A stretch of 64,000 nucleotides of DNA, taken from Adiantum capillus-veneris (Eukaryota > Streptophyta > Polypodiopsida > Polypodiales > Pteridaceae). Below the pieces are notes generated by a model. It worked only from the letters and a program-made list of their open reading frames with translations, did no database searches and was not told where the DNA came from. The stretch spans positions 620,001 through 684,000 of the forward strand of contig CM043959.1 of the NCBI GenBank assembly GCA_014529385.2, read 5' to 3'. The stretch's first letter is position 1; the number at the start of each line of letters is the position of its first letter. The position numbers and the translations under genes were made by a program. Shown here in pieces: positions 22,335-35,381 of the stretch.

Positions 22335-23751
22335 AGTGGAGAATATGGATGTGTATCTTTGTCCACTATTGGAAGAGCTACAACAATTGTGGATTGGCAT
22401 AGAGGTGGTGGATATGAGCCGACACACAAGACGATGGAATGCTTTGATCAGAGGCATTCTAATGTGAACCATGCATGACTATCCCGGGCTAACAGAATGC
22501 TCAGGTGATCTATTGACACTCCTCACTCAGACACTGTAAATCTTGTTTTTTCCCATAGTTGATCTATTATCATGTGTATACATGCAGGGCTTCAAACAAG
22601 CGGATACAGAGCATGTGTCACATGTGGACCTAGACTGAATGCACGTAGGGCGCCCTCACTGAAGAAGCAAATCTACGAAGGTCATCAAGCGTATCTTCCA
22701 GAGAATCATGTGTTACGCGACGGCTTTTTGGGAAGAGAGCCACCAAGGATGTCTGCACAAGCATGGTTAGAGCTGAAGGAGATGTGCGATGACGGATTGC
22801 CTCCAGGGATGAAGAGACTATCTCTATGGTACGAGTTACCATACTGGCCCCGACTCATGATCAATCACTTGCTCGATCCAATGCACATATTCAAGAATGT
22901 GGGTAATCTACTATGGGACCATCTGACCGGGAAGAAAGATACTTTGGGAGCTAGAGTTGACCTTAGAAATGTGGATCGTATGGAGCAATATTGGCCGCAA
23001 ACAGCGTCTGATGGATCGATAAAACTCCCTATAGCACCATGGATTTTCACAGGAGCCCAAGAACACAAAGTAAAAGAGGCCATTCGATCTTTGCGGACCC
23101 CCACTGGCGTAATACACTCGCTCCGAACGTGTTTTACTAAAGAAGGAAAGCTTACTGGTTTGAAGTCACACGATTGGCATAAAATGTGTCAGGTACGTTC
23201 ATAGTGGACTTTAATACCATTGCATAAAATGTGGACTTTAATATCATTGCTGCACATACTTTACAGTTTATTTAACGGTTGCCATTGAGGGATGTTTGTC
23301 TCTCGACATCCGTAACACAATCTACAAACTTGCAAAGCTGGTGCAATGGATCTCACAAAAGGAGATCAACGTAGACTCCATACCATTCGCCAAACTAAAT
23401 GCTGCGGAGCTTGTGTGCATGTAAGTTATGTGGCTCTGGCAGGTAATATTTCATCCTACAAAGTCTACATCAAACTGGTGGTGCGTCATAGAGGTAGCCC
23501 CTCGTAGTGCAAGGACGTATGAAGGCTACCATGTGCCAATCACAACGGCATCAATGGAGGAGATCAGAGAAGATGCTCAATCAGAAGCCGTTGCGGTGGT
23601 GCCAGACGAGCATCAAGATGCTACTACTCTATATGGGGTGCATGCAGAGGAGCTGCAAAATGAAACAGAGGATATGTGTTTAAACGGAGAGCTCTATATA
23701 GATATAGGAAGTTATGCTGAGTTATGTGAGGATGAGAGAGAGATCTCTTAA
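22179..23751 (+). pseudogene. Transposase fragment after the internal junction, unit 3
   Basis: Begins mid exon 2 (LGLAMDGVNPFG) without exon 1 or the zinc-type pair. A TGA replaces TGG at 22465-22467 (..GILM*). Exon 3 (about 22588-23192) is open and carries GVIHSLR, a variant shared only with unit 4. One C is missing near 23275 at the start of exon 4. The tail exon ends with TAA at 23749-23751. Confidence 0.8.
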
Positions 23752-24023
23752 AGCCACAAATATTGTATTTGAACAATTTTGCTCCGTGTTGTAAAAGCTC
23801 TGGCTCTCTAAGTACCTTCCATGGTGTATAACGCTCTTTTCTACTCGTGCTCACATCTTTTGATTGAAAATTCTGAGTTTTCGACTTGCCTCTTCTATCA
23901 CTCAATTCATTGCGTCATTGTATTTCTATGCGTCATTACGTCATTGTATTTAATGGTCTTTGCGTCATTGTCTACTCTATTCATTCAATATTAAGTTTAA
24001 ATATTCGTGTGTTTAATGCAGGT

Positions 24024-25331
24024 ATGGATGATGAGGAGTTTCTTTCTTCTTTGTCACCGCAGCAGAGACAGTGGTACGTGGAGCGTCATCACTCTGGCGC
24101 ATCATCGCGCGTTCCTACTCCATCCGCATCTCCCTCTCTTTCGGAGCATTCGGCGCGCTCTGAAGCTTCGGCGTCGACGAGACGATTTTCACACTCGTCT
24201 AGACACCGGCGCTCTAGTGGTGGCGGTGGCCGTTGTTGTGGGGATTCCGCCACCGATGCCTCCACACCGCCTCGTGTTCGACGAGGCTCTTTACCTTCCC
24301 CTTCTTTGCCCGCCCCCACACCAGCCACAGCATCGCCATCTACGCTAGGTTTTGTGCGGCTCACTGTTCCTAGCAGCTACACACCTCTACCTACTCCGCG
24401 AGGAGCCACCCCACTCGACACTCCTCGCTTCGGGGCCCAGACGCCGGTGGAGACACCTGACGTCCGTACCCCCATCGAAACGCCGCTAGAGACCCCTGCC
24501 GGGACACCCAGGTTCACGCGTCACCGGGCAGAGGGCTTGCCTTACTCCGTCGACTTTAGCGGCGGCATCATCATGGATGATGACGGCAAGAAGGTGATCT
24601 CGCGCATGCGTGGTCTTTGCTCTCAGCTGTTTAGACACTACATACTAAACAAATGAAGTGAAGTACCAAGTGATTTAAAAAACAGAGTCATAAGCATACT
24701 TCATGATGATATTCCTGTTCCAACACGGGATCAGTGCTTCAATGAAGACCTGATGAAGATTCGAATGCGCGAATACTGCAAACACAAGCGTTCCAAAGTG
24801 CAAAAAGCAATCAAGCATGGGTGGAACAGGCCAGATTGGCTGGCCAAAGAAGATTGGAAGAATGCGAAGAAAGCAGCGCGCGAGAATCCCGACAAGTGGA
24901 AGCAACAAAAGGATGCAGCCAGAGCGCGAGTAGAGGCAGGGAGCTCGCACCACCGGGGGAGCGGTGGATGGGCATCATTTGAGGCCGATTTTGTAAGTGT
25001 TTTCGCATTGCTCTTTATGTTCGATAGTTTAGGGTTTATGAGTTTTTTAATTCTTACATAATGAAATCTTTGTATGTTTTGACAGTGGTCGATGACAAGA
25101 CATGATCCCACACCGTACGAGCGCGAGTACGCAGGCAGGAAGGGCTTAAACGCCCTGATGGACATTCTCAGTTCTCGCGGCGGCATGGTTAGTATTAGGG
25201 TTTACTCTTTTCTATTTTTTGTATTGTTTTATAAATGTCGTTATGTTTATACTTACTGAAAGCTGTCTTATTGTCTTTTTTTGCAGAATCCGACAGATAC
25301 GCTGCTTGGACGCGATGAGACGTCTGACTAG
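24024..25331 (+). pseudogene. TNPA-like gene, unit 3 second part, nonsense mutation
   Basis: Same layout as the unit 2 copy: open from 24024 to TGA at 24654-24656 (LNK*), then readable through DDIPVPTRDQC and the small exons to TAG at 25329-25331. Confidence 0.8.
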
Positions 25332-25945
25332 ACGACGTGAGTTTAGCCGTAGCTAGATAGCATTAGTTTAGGGTTTCTCATAGCTTATGTATCATGAGAC
25401 GGATTTTATACGTCTTTTTGAGCCATGTTTATTATTACATTTGTCACCGCAGTTCATTTTGCCAATCAATTCTTTATGCCTATGATGTTGTACAATTGTC
25501 ATTATTACATTTGCCAATCAATTCATTTTGCCTATGATGTGTACAATTGTCAATTTTACGCTTGTCAATTTTGCAAACAATGCGTCTTGTGGGTGACTAT
25601 TTTGGGTCTATTATCTACCCTTGCACTTTTTTTAAAAAGTGAATCAAGTACAATATGGTTGATGGGTGGCAGGGCATTCAATGCCCTGTCACCAAAAAAA
25701 AATTCTCTCGGGCGTCGCTATAACCGTCGCTATTTATGGCTCTGGAGCGTCGCTATAAGCGTCCCTATAGACCTCTGTGACAACGTTGCTATGAGCGTCT
25801 CTATATAGAGACGCTTTTAGCGACGCATATAGTGACGCTCTCGTAGCAACGCTATTAGCGACGGTTTTAGCGACGCCGGGGTTATAAAAACCCAATGTAT
25901 TTCCGTCGCTAACAGCGTCACAAGAGCACACAACCTCTTGTAGTG

Positions 25946-26475
25946 CAGATGATCAGCGGCTTACTCTTTTCCAACATCGGTATCAGAAGAATGCAAAGGT
26001 CTACATTCACATTTGTAGCCTTCTTTCATTAATGATTGCAGACTTTTTTTTCATAAGGTGTACCAGGGTCCCCCATCATGTGGGGAGATTACAGCTAAGT
26101 TTGCTAGGTACTATGCTTTTGAGAAGTGTCATGCTCCTAAAAATGACCCAACAAGACATAAAATTGCATGGGCAAGGTTTGGGGAGAGTGTGTTGAGCAT
26201 GTGCAGTAGTAAACCTACGGATTGGAGAGGAAGGTGGAAAATTGGAAGAGGGCTAATGGAGCATTTCATGGTGGGCTATTAGGGTCCAACAAGAAGAGGC
26301 AGTACACACAGGGTGCCAGCAATATGTGTAATATTGAAGAGGACAAAGTTTTGCAGTTTGAAACAGTGGCAGTAGAATACATTTCTGATCTGGATGCCAT
26401 TGTTCACGGAGTTTTGACAAGCTCTACGCAGAAGTTGAACAGGTTATCTGAGTTGAGGGCAAGTCTCCAACAAAA
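25946..26475 (+). pseudogene. Host-gene fragment, unit 3
   Basis: Copy of 11777-12306 with the shared frameshift, ending at the GAAA junction at 26476. Confidence 0.7.
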
Positions 26476-26709
26476 GAAAAGATCTACTGTGAAAAGATGT
26501 TAAGATGCTGTGAAGTGCTACAGCTAGAGAAGAGGCAAAGGGGTTTTGTCCACTACATGCAGTATCATGTAGACGTGGGTCTGTAGATTTCTTGTACCCA
26601 CAAATATAGGTATTGACCAATAAAGACGAGATTATAACCCGGTGGTTCTGATCTCCGTGCACCTCTAGACCGAGGTGTGCGGGGATTGGACATGACTAGA
26701 GAATGTGAG

Positions 26710-26749
<40 letters not shown>

Positions 26750-26811
26750 GACGAAGAATGCCAATAGAATATTAAATTTGTTGTCCAGGTTATAAGATTT
26801 TTATCCTCATT

Positions 26812-29428
26812 ATGAGTAGTGACGAGGATGTGGGACCGTCCAACCGAAACACCTATCTCTCAACGAGGGTCTTATGTCCTTGTAATCAATGCAAGCATGC
26901 TGTGCGACGGACAAGACGTGTTTCTTTGCAGCACGTTCGCGAATTTGGCAAGTTCGATCCATCTATTATAGATCGAGTTGTTTCCAATTATAACTCGTCG
27001 GACTCTGACGGTGGCCAACAAGCAGCAATCTTGCAACCCAATAGACGTGTTCGCAGGCGCTTTGGTCAAGCAGCATATGTAAGGCCACAAGATGTAGCCT
27101 CTGACAGCTCGGGGGATGATCATGCAGAGCACATTCCCAACGAGGTAATGTTTGAGCCCGAGATTGATGAAATGATCGAGACGATCATGGATTCAGAAAG
27201 GCTTATCTATGATGATATGAAAAGTGAAGCCGATACGCCATTGTATAATGGAGCACGTATGTCTAGATTGAAAGCACTCCTGGTTCTTCTCAACATGCAG
27301 ACAAAGTTTGGATGGAGTGACACTAGCGTCACAGCGCTTTTCAGGTGATCTATTACAATTAGTTTACTTTAATAAAACTCTAAATGTATAATGATCTGAT
27401 AGATTTTTACACGACTGTATCGTATTTTTATGTTGTGTAGATTGCTTAAAGAGCACATACTACCAGCTGACAATGTGATGCTAGATTCCCGAGATGAAGC
27501 AAGAAAGATTTTGCGAAACTTGGGGATGGATTACAATTCTATCCACGCTTGTCCTAATGACTGCATTCTTTTCAGAGGGGAATACATAGACATGGAGAAG
27601 TGTCCGAAATGTGATTCCGAAAGATATGGAGTAGATCTCCACGGGACAAAAATTCCACAAAAGGTTTTGCGACATTTTCCTCTGCTTCCTCGCATCAAGC
27701 ATTTCTTCGAATGTAAGTCCATGGCCGCCCTAGCATCATGGCATGCGGAGAATAAATCTTCGGATGGTGTGCTACGAATTCCTGCAGATTGCGCAGCCTG
27801 GAAACATATAGATTGAACATGGTCGAATTTTGCCAGGGAAGCTCGAAATTTGCGCTTAGGCCTGGCTATGGATGGTGTAAATCCATTTGGTCAAAGATCA
27901 ACATCTTACAGTGTATGGCCCGTTGTCATCGTCAACAACAACATTCCCCCGTGGTTGACTACGAAGAAGGGGCACCTATGGCTAAGCTTGATTGTTCCAG
28001 GGCGATATAAAGTGGAGAATATGGATGTGTATCTTTGTCCACTATTGGAAGAGCTACAACAATTGTGGATTGGCATAGAGGTGGTGGATATGAGCCGACA
28101 CACAAGACGATGGAATGCTTTGATCAGAGGCATTCTAATGTGAACCATGCATGACTATCCCGGGCTAACAGAATGCTCAGGTGATCTATTGACACTCCTC
28201 ACTCAGACACTGTAAATCTTGTTTTTTCCCATAGTTGATCTATTATCATGTGTATACATGTAGGGCTTCAAACAAGCGGATACAGAGCATGTGTCACATG
28301 TGGACCTAGACTGAATGCACGTAGGGCGCCCTCACTGACGAAGCAAATCTACGAAGGTCATCAAGCGTATCTTCCAGAGAATCATGTGTTACGCGACGGC
28401 TTTTTGGGAAGAGAGCCACCAAGGATGTCTGCACAAGCATGGTTAGATCTGAAGGAGATGTGCGATGACGGATTGCCTCCAGGGATGAAGAGACTATCTC
28501 TATGGTACGAGTTACCATACTGGCCCCGACTCATGATCAATCACTTGCTCGATCCAATGCACATATTCAAGAATGTGGGTAATCTACTATGGGACCATCT
28601 GACCGGGAAGAAAGATACTTTGGGAGCTAGAGTTGACCTTAGAAATGTGGATCGTATGGAGCAATATTGGCCGCAAACAGCGTCTGATGGATCGATAAAA
28701 CTCCCTATAGCACCATGGATTTTCACAGGAGCCCAAGAACACAAAGTAAAAGAGGCCATTCGATCTTTGCGGACCCCCACTGGCGTAATACACTCGCTCC
28801 GAACGTGTTTTACTAAAGAAGGAAAGCTTACTGGTTTGAAGTCACACGATTGGCATAAAATGTGTCAGGTACGTTCATAGTGGACTTTAATACCATTGCA
28901 TAAAATGTGGACTTTAATATCATTGCTGCACATACTTTACAGTTTATTTAACCGGTTGCCATTGAGGGATGTTTGTCTCTCGACATCCGTAACACAATCT
29001 ACAAACTTGCAAAGCTGGTGCAATGGATCTCACAAAAGGAGATCAACGTAGACTCCATACCATTCGCCAAACTAAATGCTGCGGAGCTTGTGTGCATGTA
29101 AGTTATGTGGCTCTGGCAGGTAATATTTCATCCTACAAAGTCTACATCAAACTGGTGGTGCGTCATAGAGGTAGCCCCTCGTAGTGCAAGGACGTATGAA
29201 GGCTACCATGTGCCAATCACAACGGCATCAATGGAGGAGATCAGAGAAGATGCTCAATCAGAAGCCGCTGCGGTGGTGCCAGACGAGCATCAAGATGCTA
29301 CTACTCTATATGGGGTGCATGCAGAGGAGCTACAAAATGAAACAGAGGATATGTGTTTAAACGGAGAGCTCTATATAGATATAGGAAGTTATGCTGAGTT
29401 ATGTGAGGATGAGAGAGAGATCTCTTAA
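26812..29428 (+). pseudogene. Transposase (TNP2/TNPD-like), unit 4
   Basis: Exon 1 (26812-27344) and the first part of exon 2 are open to TGA at 27814-27816, then again to TGA at 28141-28143 (GILM*). Exon 3 (28264-28868) is open, and its acceptor is TGTAG rather than TGCAG. Exon 4 is truncated by the 1,100-bp deletion. The tail exon ends at 29428. Confidence 0.85.
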
Positions 29429-29700
29429 AGCCACAAATATTGTATTTGAACAATTTTGCTCCGTGTTGTAAAAGCTCTGGCTCTCTAAGTACCTTCCATG
29501 GTGTATAACGCTCTTTTCTACTCGTGCTCACATCTTTTGATTGAAAATTCTGAGTTTTCGACTTGCCTCTTCTATCACTCAATTCATTGCGTCATTGTAT
29601 TTCTATGCGTCATTACGTCATTGTATTTAATGGTCTTTGCGTCATTGTCTACTCTATTCATTCAATATTAAGTTTAAATATTCGTGTGTTTAATGCAGGT

Positions 29701-31008
29701 ATGGATAATGAGGAGTTTCTTTCTTCTTTGTCACCGCAGCAGAGACAGTGGTACGTGGAGCGTCATCACTCTGGCGCATCATCGCGCGTTCCTACTCCAT
29801 CCGCATCTCCCTCTCTTTCGGAGCATTCGGCGCGCTCTGAAGCTTCGGCGTCGACGAGACGATTTTCACACTCGTCTAGACACCGGCGCTCTAGTGGTGG
29901 CGGTGGCCGTTGTTGTGGGGATTCCGCCACCGATGCCTCCACACCGCCTCGTGTTCGACGAGGCTCTTTACCTTCCCCTTCTTTGCCCGCCCCCACACCA
30001 GCCACAGCATCGCCATCTACGCTAGGTTTTGTGCGGCTCACTGTTCCTAGCAGCTACACACCTCTACCTACTCCGCGAGGAGCCACCCCACTCGACACTC
30101 CTCGCTTCGGGGCCCAGACGCCGGTGGAGACACCTGACGTCCGTACCCCCATCGAAACGCCGCTAGAGACCCCTGCCGGGACACCCAGGTTCACGCGTCA
30201 CCGGGCAGAGGGCTTGCCTTACTCCGTCGACTTTAGCGGCGGCATCATCATGGATGATGACGGCAAGAAGGTGATCTCGCACATGCGTGGTCTTTGCTCT
30301 CAGCTGTTTAGACACTACATACTAAACAAATGAAGTGAAGTACCAAGTGATTTAAAAAACAGAGTCATAAGCATACTTCATGATGATATTCCTGTTCCAA
30401 CACGGGATCAGTGCTTCAATGAAGACCTGATGAAGATTCGAATGCGCGAATACTGCAAACACAAGCGTTCCAAAGTGCAAAAAGCAATCAAGCATGGGTG
30501 GAACAGGCCAGATTGGCTGGCCAAAGAAGATTGGAAGAATGCGAAGAAAGCAGCGCGCGAGAATCCCGACAAGTGGAAGCAACAAAAGGATGCAGCCAGA
30601 GCGCGAGTAGAGGCAGGGAGCTCGCACCACCGGGGGAGCGGTGGATGGGCATCATTTGAGGCCGATTTTGTAAGTGTTTTCGCATTGCTCTTTATGTTCG
30701 ATAGTTTAGGGTTTATGAGTTTTTTAATTCTTACATAATGAAATCTTTGTATGTTTTGACAGTGGTCGATGACAAGACATGATCCCACACCGTACGAGCG
30801 CGAGTACGCAGGCAGGAAGGGCTTAAACGCCCTGATGGACATTCTCAGTTCTCGCGGCGGCATGGTTAGTATTAGGGTTTACTCTTTTCTATTTTTTGTA
30901 TTGTTTTATAAATGTCGTTATGTTTATACTTACTGAAAGCTGTCTTATTGTCTTTTTTTGCAGAATCCGACAGATACGCTGCTTGGACGCGATGAGACGT
31001 CTGACTAG
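29701..31008 (+). pseudogene. TNPA-like gene, unit 4, nonsense mutation
   Basis: Private variants MDNEEF (near 29701) and SHMRGLC (near 30275). TGA at 30331-30333 ends the frame after LNK. The last exon ends with TAG at 31006-31008. Confidence 0.8.
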
Positions 31009-31624
31009 ACGACGTGAGTTTAGCCGTAGCTAGATAGCATTAGTTTAGGGTTTCTCATAGCTTATGTATCATGAGACGGATTTTATACGTCTTTTTGAGC
31101 CATGTTTATTATTACATTTGTCACCGCAGTTCATTTTGCCAATCAATTCTTTATGCCTATGATGTTGTACAATTGTCATTATTACATTTGCCAATCAATT
31201 CATTTTGCCTATGATGTGTACAATTGTCAATTTTACGCTTGTCAATTTTGCAAACAATGCGTCTTGTGGGTGACTATTTTGGGTCTATTATCTACCCTTG
31301 CACTTTTTTTAAAAAGTGAATCAAGTACAATATGGTTGATGGGTGGCAGGGCATTCAATGCCCTGTCACCAAAAAAAAATTCTCTCGGGCGTCGCTATAA
31401 CCGTCGCTATTTATGGCTCTGGAGCGTCGCTATAAGCGTCCCTATAGACCTCTGTGACAACGTTGCTATGAGCGTCTCTATATAGAGACGCTTTTAGCGA
31501 CGCATATAGTGACGCTCTCGTAGCAACGCTATTAGCGACGGTTTTTAGCGACGCCGGGGGTTATAAAAACCCAATGTATTTCCGTCGCTAACAGCGTCAC
31601 AAGAGCACACAACCTCTTGTAGTG

Positions 31625-32154
31625 CAGATGATCAGCGGCTTACTCTTTTCCAACATCGGTATCAGAAGAATGCAAAGGTCTACATTCACATTTGTAGCCT
31701 TCTTTCATTAATGATTGCAGACTTTTTTTTCATAAGGTGTACCAGGGTCCCCCATCATGTGGGGAGATTACAGCTAAGTTTGCTAGGTACTATGCTTTTG
31801 AGAAGTGTCATGCTCCTAAAAATGACCCAACAAGACATAAAATTGCATGGGCAAGGTTTGGGGAGAGTGTGTTGAGCATGTGCAGTAGTAAACCTACGGA
31901 TTGGAGAGGAAGGTGGAAAATTGGAAGAGGGCTAATGGAGCATTTCATGGTGGGCTATTAGGGTCCAACAAGAAGAGGCAGTACACACAGGGTGCCAGCA
32001 ATATGTGTAATATTGAAGAGGACAAAGTTTTGCAGTTTGAAACAGTGGCAGTAGAATACATTTCTGATCTGGATGCCATTGTTCACGGAGTTTTGACAAG
32101 CTCTACGCAGAAGTTGAACAGGTTATCTGAGTTGAGGGCAAGTCTCCAACAAAA
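31625..32154 (+). pseudogene. Host-gene fragment, unit 4
   Basis: Copy of 11777-12306, same frameshift, cut at the junction at 32155. Confidence 0.7.
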
Positions 32155-32388
32155 GAAAAGATCTACTGTGAAAAGATGTTAAGATGCTGTGAAGTGCTAC
32201 AGCTAGAGAAGAGGCAAAGGGGTTTTGTCCACTACATGCAGTATCATGTAGACGTGGGTCTGTAGATTTCTTGTACCCACAAATATAGGTATTGACCAAT
32301 AAAGACGAGATTATAACCCGGTGGTTCTGATCTCCGTGCACCTCTAGACCGAGGTGTGCGGGGATTGGACATGACTAGAGAATGTGAG

Positions 32389-32430
<42 letters not shown>

Positions 32431-32492
32431 GACGAAGAATGCCAATAGAATATTAAATTTGTTGTCCAGGTTATAAGATTTTTATCCTCATT

Positions 32493-35109
32493 ATGAGTAG
32501 TGACGAGGATGTGGGACCGTCCAACCGAAACACCTATCTCTCAACGAGGGTCTTATGTCCTTGTAATCAATGCAAGCATGCTGTGCGACGGACAAGACGT
32601 GTTTCTTTGCAGCACGTTCGCGAATTTGGCAAGTTCGATCCATCTATTATAGATCGAGTTGTTTCCAATTATAACTCGTCGGACTCTGACGGTGGCCAAC
32701 AAGCAGCAATCTTGCAACCCAATAGACGTGTTCGCAGGCGCTTTGGTCAAGCAGCATATGTAAGGCCACAAGATGTAGCCTCTGACAGCTCGGGGGATGA
32801 TCATGCAGAGCACATTCCCAACGAGGTAATGTTTGAGCCCGAGATTGATGAAATGATCGAGACGATCATGGATTCAGAAAGGCTTATCTATGATGATATG
32901 AAAAGTGAAGCCGATACGCCATTGTATAATGGAGCACGTATGTCTAGATTGAAAGCACTCCTGGTTCTTCTCAACATGCAGACAAAGTTTGGATGGAGTG
33001 ACACTAGCGTCACAGCGCTTTTCAGGTGATCTATTACAATTAGTTTACTTTAATAAAACTCTAAATGTATAATGATCTGATAGATTTTTACACGACTGTA
33101 TCGTATTTTTATGTTGTGTAGATTGCTTAAAGAGCACATACTACCAGCTGACAATGTGATGCTAGATTCCCGAGATGAAGCAAGAAAGATTTTGCGAAAC
33201 TTGGGGATGGATTACAATTCTATCCACGCTTGTCCTAATGACTGCATTCTTTTCAGAGGGGAATACATAGACATGGAGAAGTGTCCGAAATGTGATTCCG
33301 AAAGATATGGAGTAGATCTCCACGGGACAAAAATTCCACAAAAGGTTTTGCGACATTTTCCTCTGCTTCCTCGCATCAAGCATTTCTTCGAATGTAAGTC
33401 CATGGCCGCCCTAGCATCATGGCATGCGGAGAATAAATCTTCGGATGGTGTGCTACGAATTCCTGCAGATTGCGCAGCCTGGAAACATATAGATTGAACA
33501 TGGTCGAATTTTGCCAGGGAAGCTCGAAATTTGCGCTTAGGCCTGGCTATGGATGGTGTAAATCCATTTGGTCAAAGATCAACATCTTACAGTGTATGGC
33601 CCGTTGTCATCGTCAACAACAACATTCCCCCGTGGTTGACTACGAAGAAGGGGCACCTATGGCTAAGCTTGATTGTTCCAGGGCGATATAAAGTGGAGAA
33701 TATGGATGTGTATCTTTGTCCACTATTGGAAGAGCTACAACAATTGTGGATTGGCATAGAGGTGGTGGATATGAGCCGACACACAAGACGATGGAATGCT
33801 TTGATCAGAGGCATTCTAATGTGAACCATGCATGACTATCCCGGGCTAACAGAATGCTCAGGTGATCTATTGACACTCCTCACTCAGACACTGTAAATCT
33901 TGTTTTTTCCCATAGTTGATCTATTATCATGTGTATACATGCAGGGCTTCAAACAAGCGGATACAGAGCATGTGTCACATGTGGACCTAGACTGAATGCA
34001 CGTAGGGCGCCCTCACTGAAGAAGCAAATCTACGAAGGTCATCAAGCGTATCTTCCAGAGAATCATGTGTTACGCGACGGCTTTTTGGGAAGAGAGCCAC
34101 CAAGGATGTCTGCACAAGCATGGTTAGAGCTGAAGGAGATGTGCGATGACGGATTGCCTCCAGGGATGAAGAGACTATCTCTATGGTACGAGTTACCATA
34201 CTGGCCCCGACTCATGATCAATCACTTGCTCGATCCAATGCACATATTCAAGAATGTGGGTAATCTACTATGGGACCATCTGACCGGGAAGAAAGATACT
34301 TTGGGAGCTAGAGTTGACCTTAGAAATGTGGATCGTATGGAGCAATATTGGCCGCAAACAGCGTCTGATGGATCGATAAAACTCCCTATAGCACCATGGA
34401 TTTTCACAGGAGCCCAAGAACACAAAGTAAAAGAGGCCATTCGATCTTTGCGGACCCCCACTGGCGTAATGCACTCGCTCCGAACGTGTTTTACTAAAGA
34501 AGGAAAGCTTACTGGTTTGAAGTCACACGATTGGCATAAAATGTGTCAGGTACGTTCATAGTGGACTTTAATACCATTGCATAAAATGTGGACTTTAATA
34601 TCATTGCTGCACATACTTTACAGTTTATTTAACCGGTTGCCATTGAGGGATGTTTGTCTCTCGACATCCGTAACACAATCTACAAACTTGCAAAGCTGGT
34701 GCAATGGATCTCACAAAAGGAGATCAACGTAGACTCCATACCATTCGCCAAACTAAATGCTGCGGAGCTTGTGTGCATGTAAGTTATGTGGCTCTGGCAG
34801 GTAATATTTCATCCTACAAAGTCTACATCAAACTGGTGGTGCGTCATAGAGGTAGCCCCTCGTAGTGCAAGGACGTATGAAGTCTACCATGTGCCAATCA
34901 CAACGGCATCAATGGAGGAGATCAGAGAAGATGCTCAATCAGAAGCCGCTGCGGTGGTGCCAGACGAGCATCAAGATGCTACTACTCTATATGGGGTGCA
35001 TGCAGAGGAGCTACAAAATGAAACAGAGGATATGTGTTTAAACGGAGAGCTCTATATAGATATAGGAAGTTATGCTGAGTTATGCGAGGATGAGAGAGAG
35101 ATCTCTTAA
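32493..35109 (+). pseudogene. Transposase (TNP2/TNPD-like), unit 5
   Basis: Exon 1 open (32493-33025). Exon 2 has TGA at 33495-33497 and at 33822-33824. Exon 3 (33945-34549) is open with LLDPMHIFKNVGNLLWDHL. Exon 4 is truncated at the 1,100-bp deletion. The tail exon reads to TAA at 35107-35109. With DUF4218 and most of DUF4216 lost, it cannot make a full transposase. Confidence 0.85.
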
Positions 35110-35381
35110 AGCCACAAATATTGTATTTGAACAATTTTGCTCCGTGTTGTAAAAGCTCTGGCTCTCTAAGTACCTTCCATGGTGTATAACGCTCTTTTCT
35201 ACTCGTGCTCACATCTTTTGATTGAAAATTCTGAGTTTTCGACTTGCCTCTTCTATCACTCAATTCATTGCGTCATTGTATTTCTATGCGTCATTACGTC
35301 ATTGTATTTAATGGTCTTTGCGTCATTGTCTACTCTATTCATTCAATATTAAGTTTAAATATTCGTGTGTTTAATGCAGGT

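Larger units (their letters stand above)
17991..26475 (+). repeat. Array unit 3, with an internal 2.8-kb duplication
   Basis: 8,485 bp. The sequence runs normally to 22178 (..CATCATTTGAG, inside the TNPA-like gene). It then jumps back to the equivalent of 19376 inside transposase exon 2 (CTTAGGCCTGG..) and repeats through the 3' end at 25945 and host part 25946-26475. Only a single G is shared at the junction. The first part is fifth-unit-like. The part after 22178 matches unit 4 in exon 3 and unit 2 in its right half. Confidence 0.88.
26476..32154 (+). repeat. Array unit 4 (recombinant type)
   Basis: 5,679 bp: CACTA part to 31624, host part 31625-32154. In the left half it carries fifth-unit markers (TGA at 27814, ARRWNAL variant). 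In the right half it carries second-unit markers (EGYHVP, LNK* stop, GACGTGAGTTT, inserted AGAGACGCTTTT). Confidence 0.9.
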
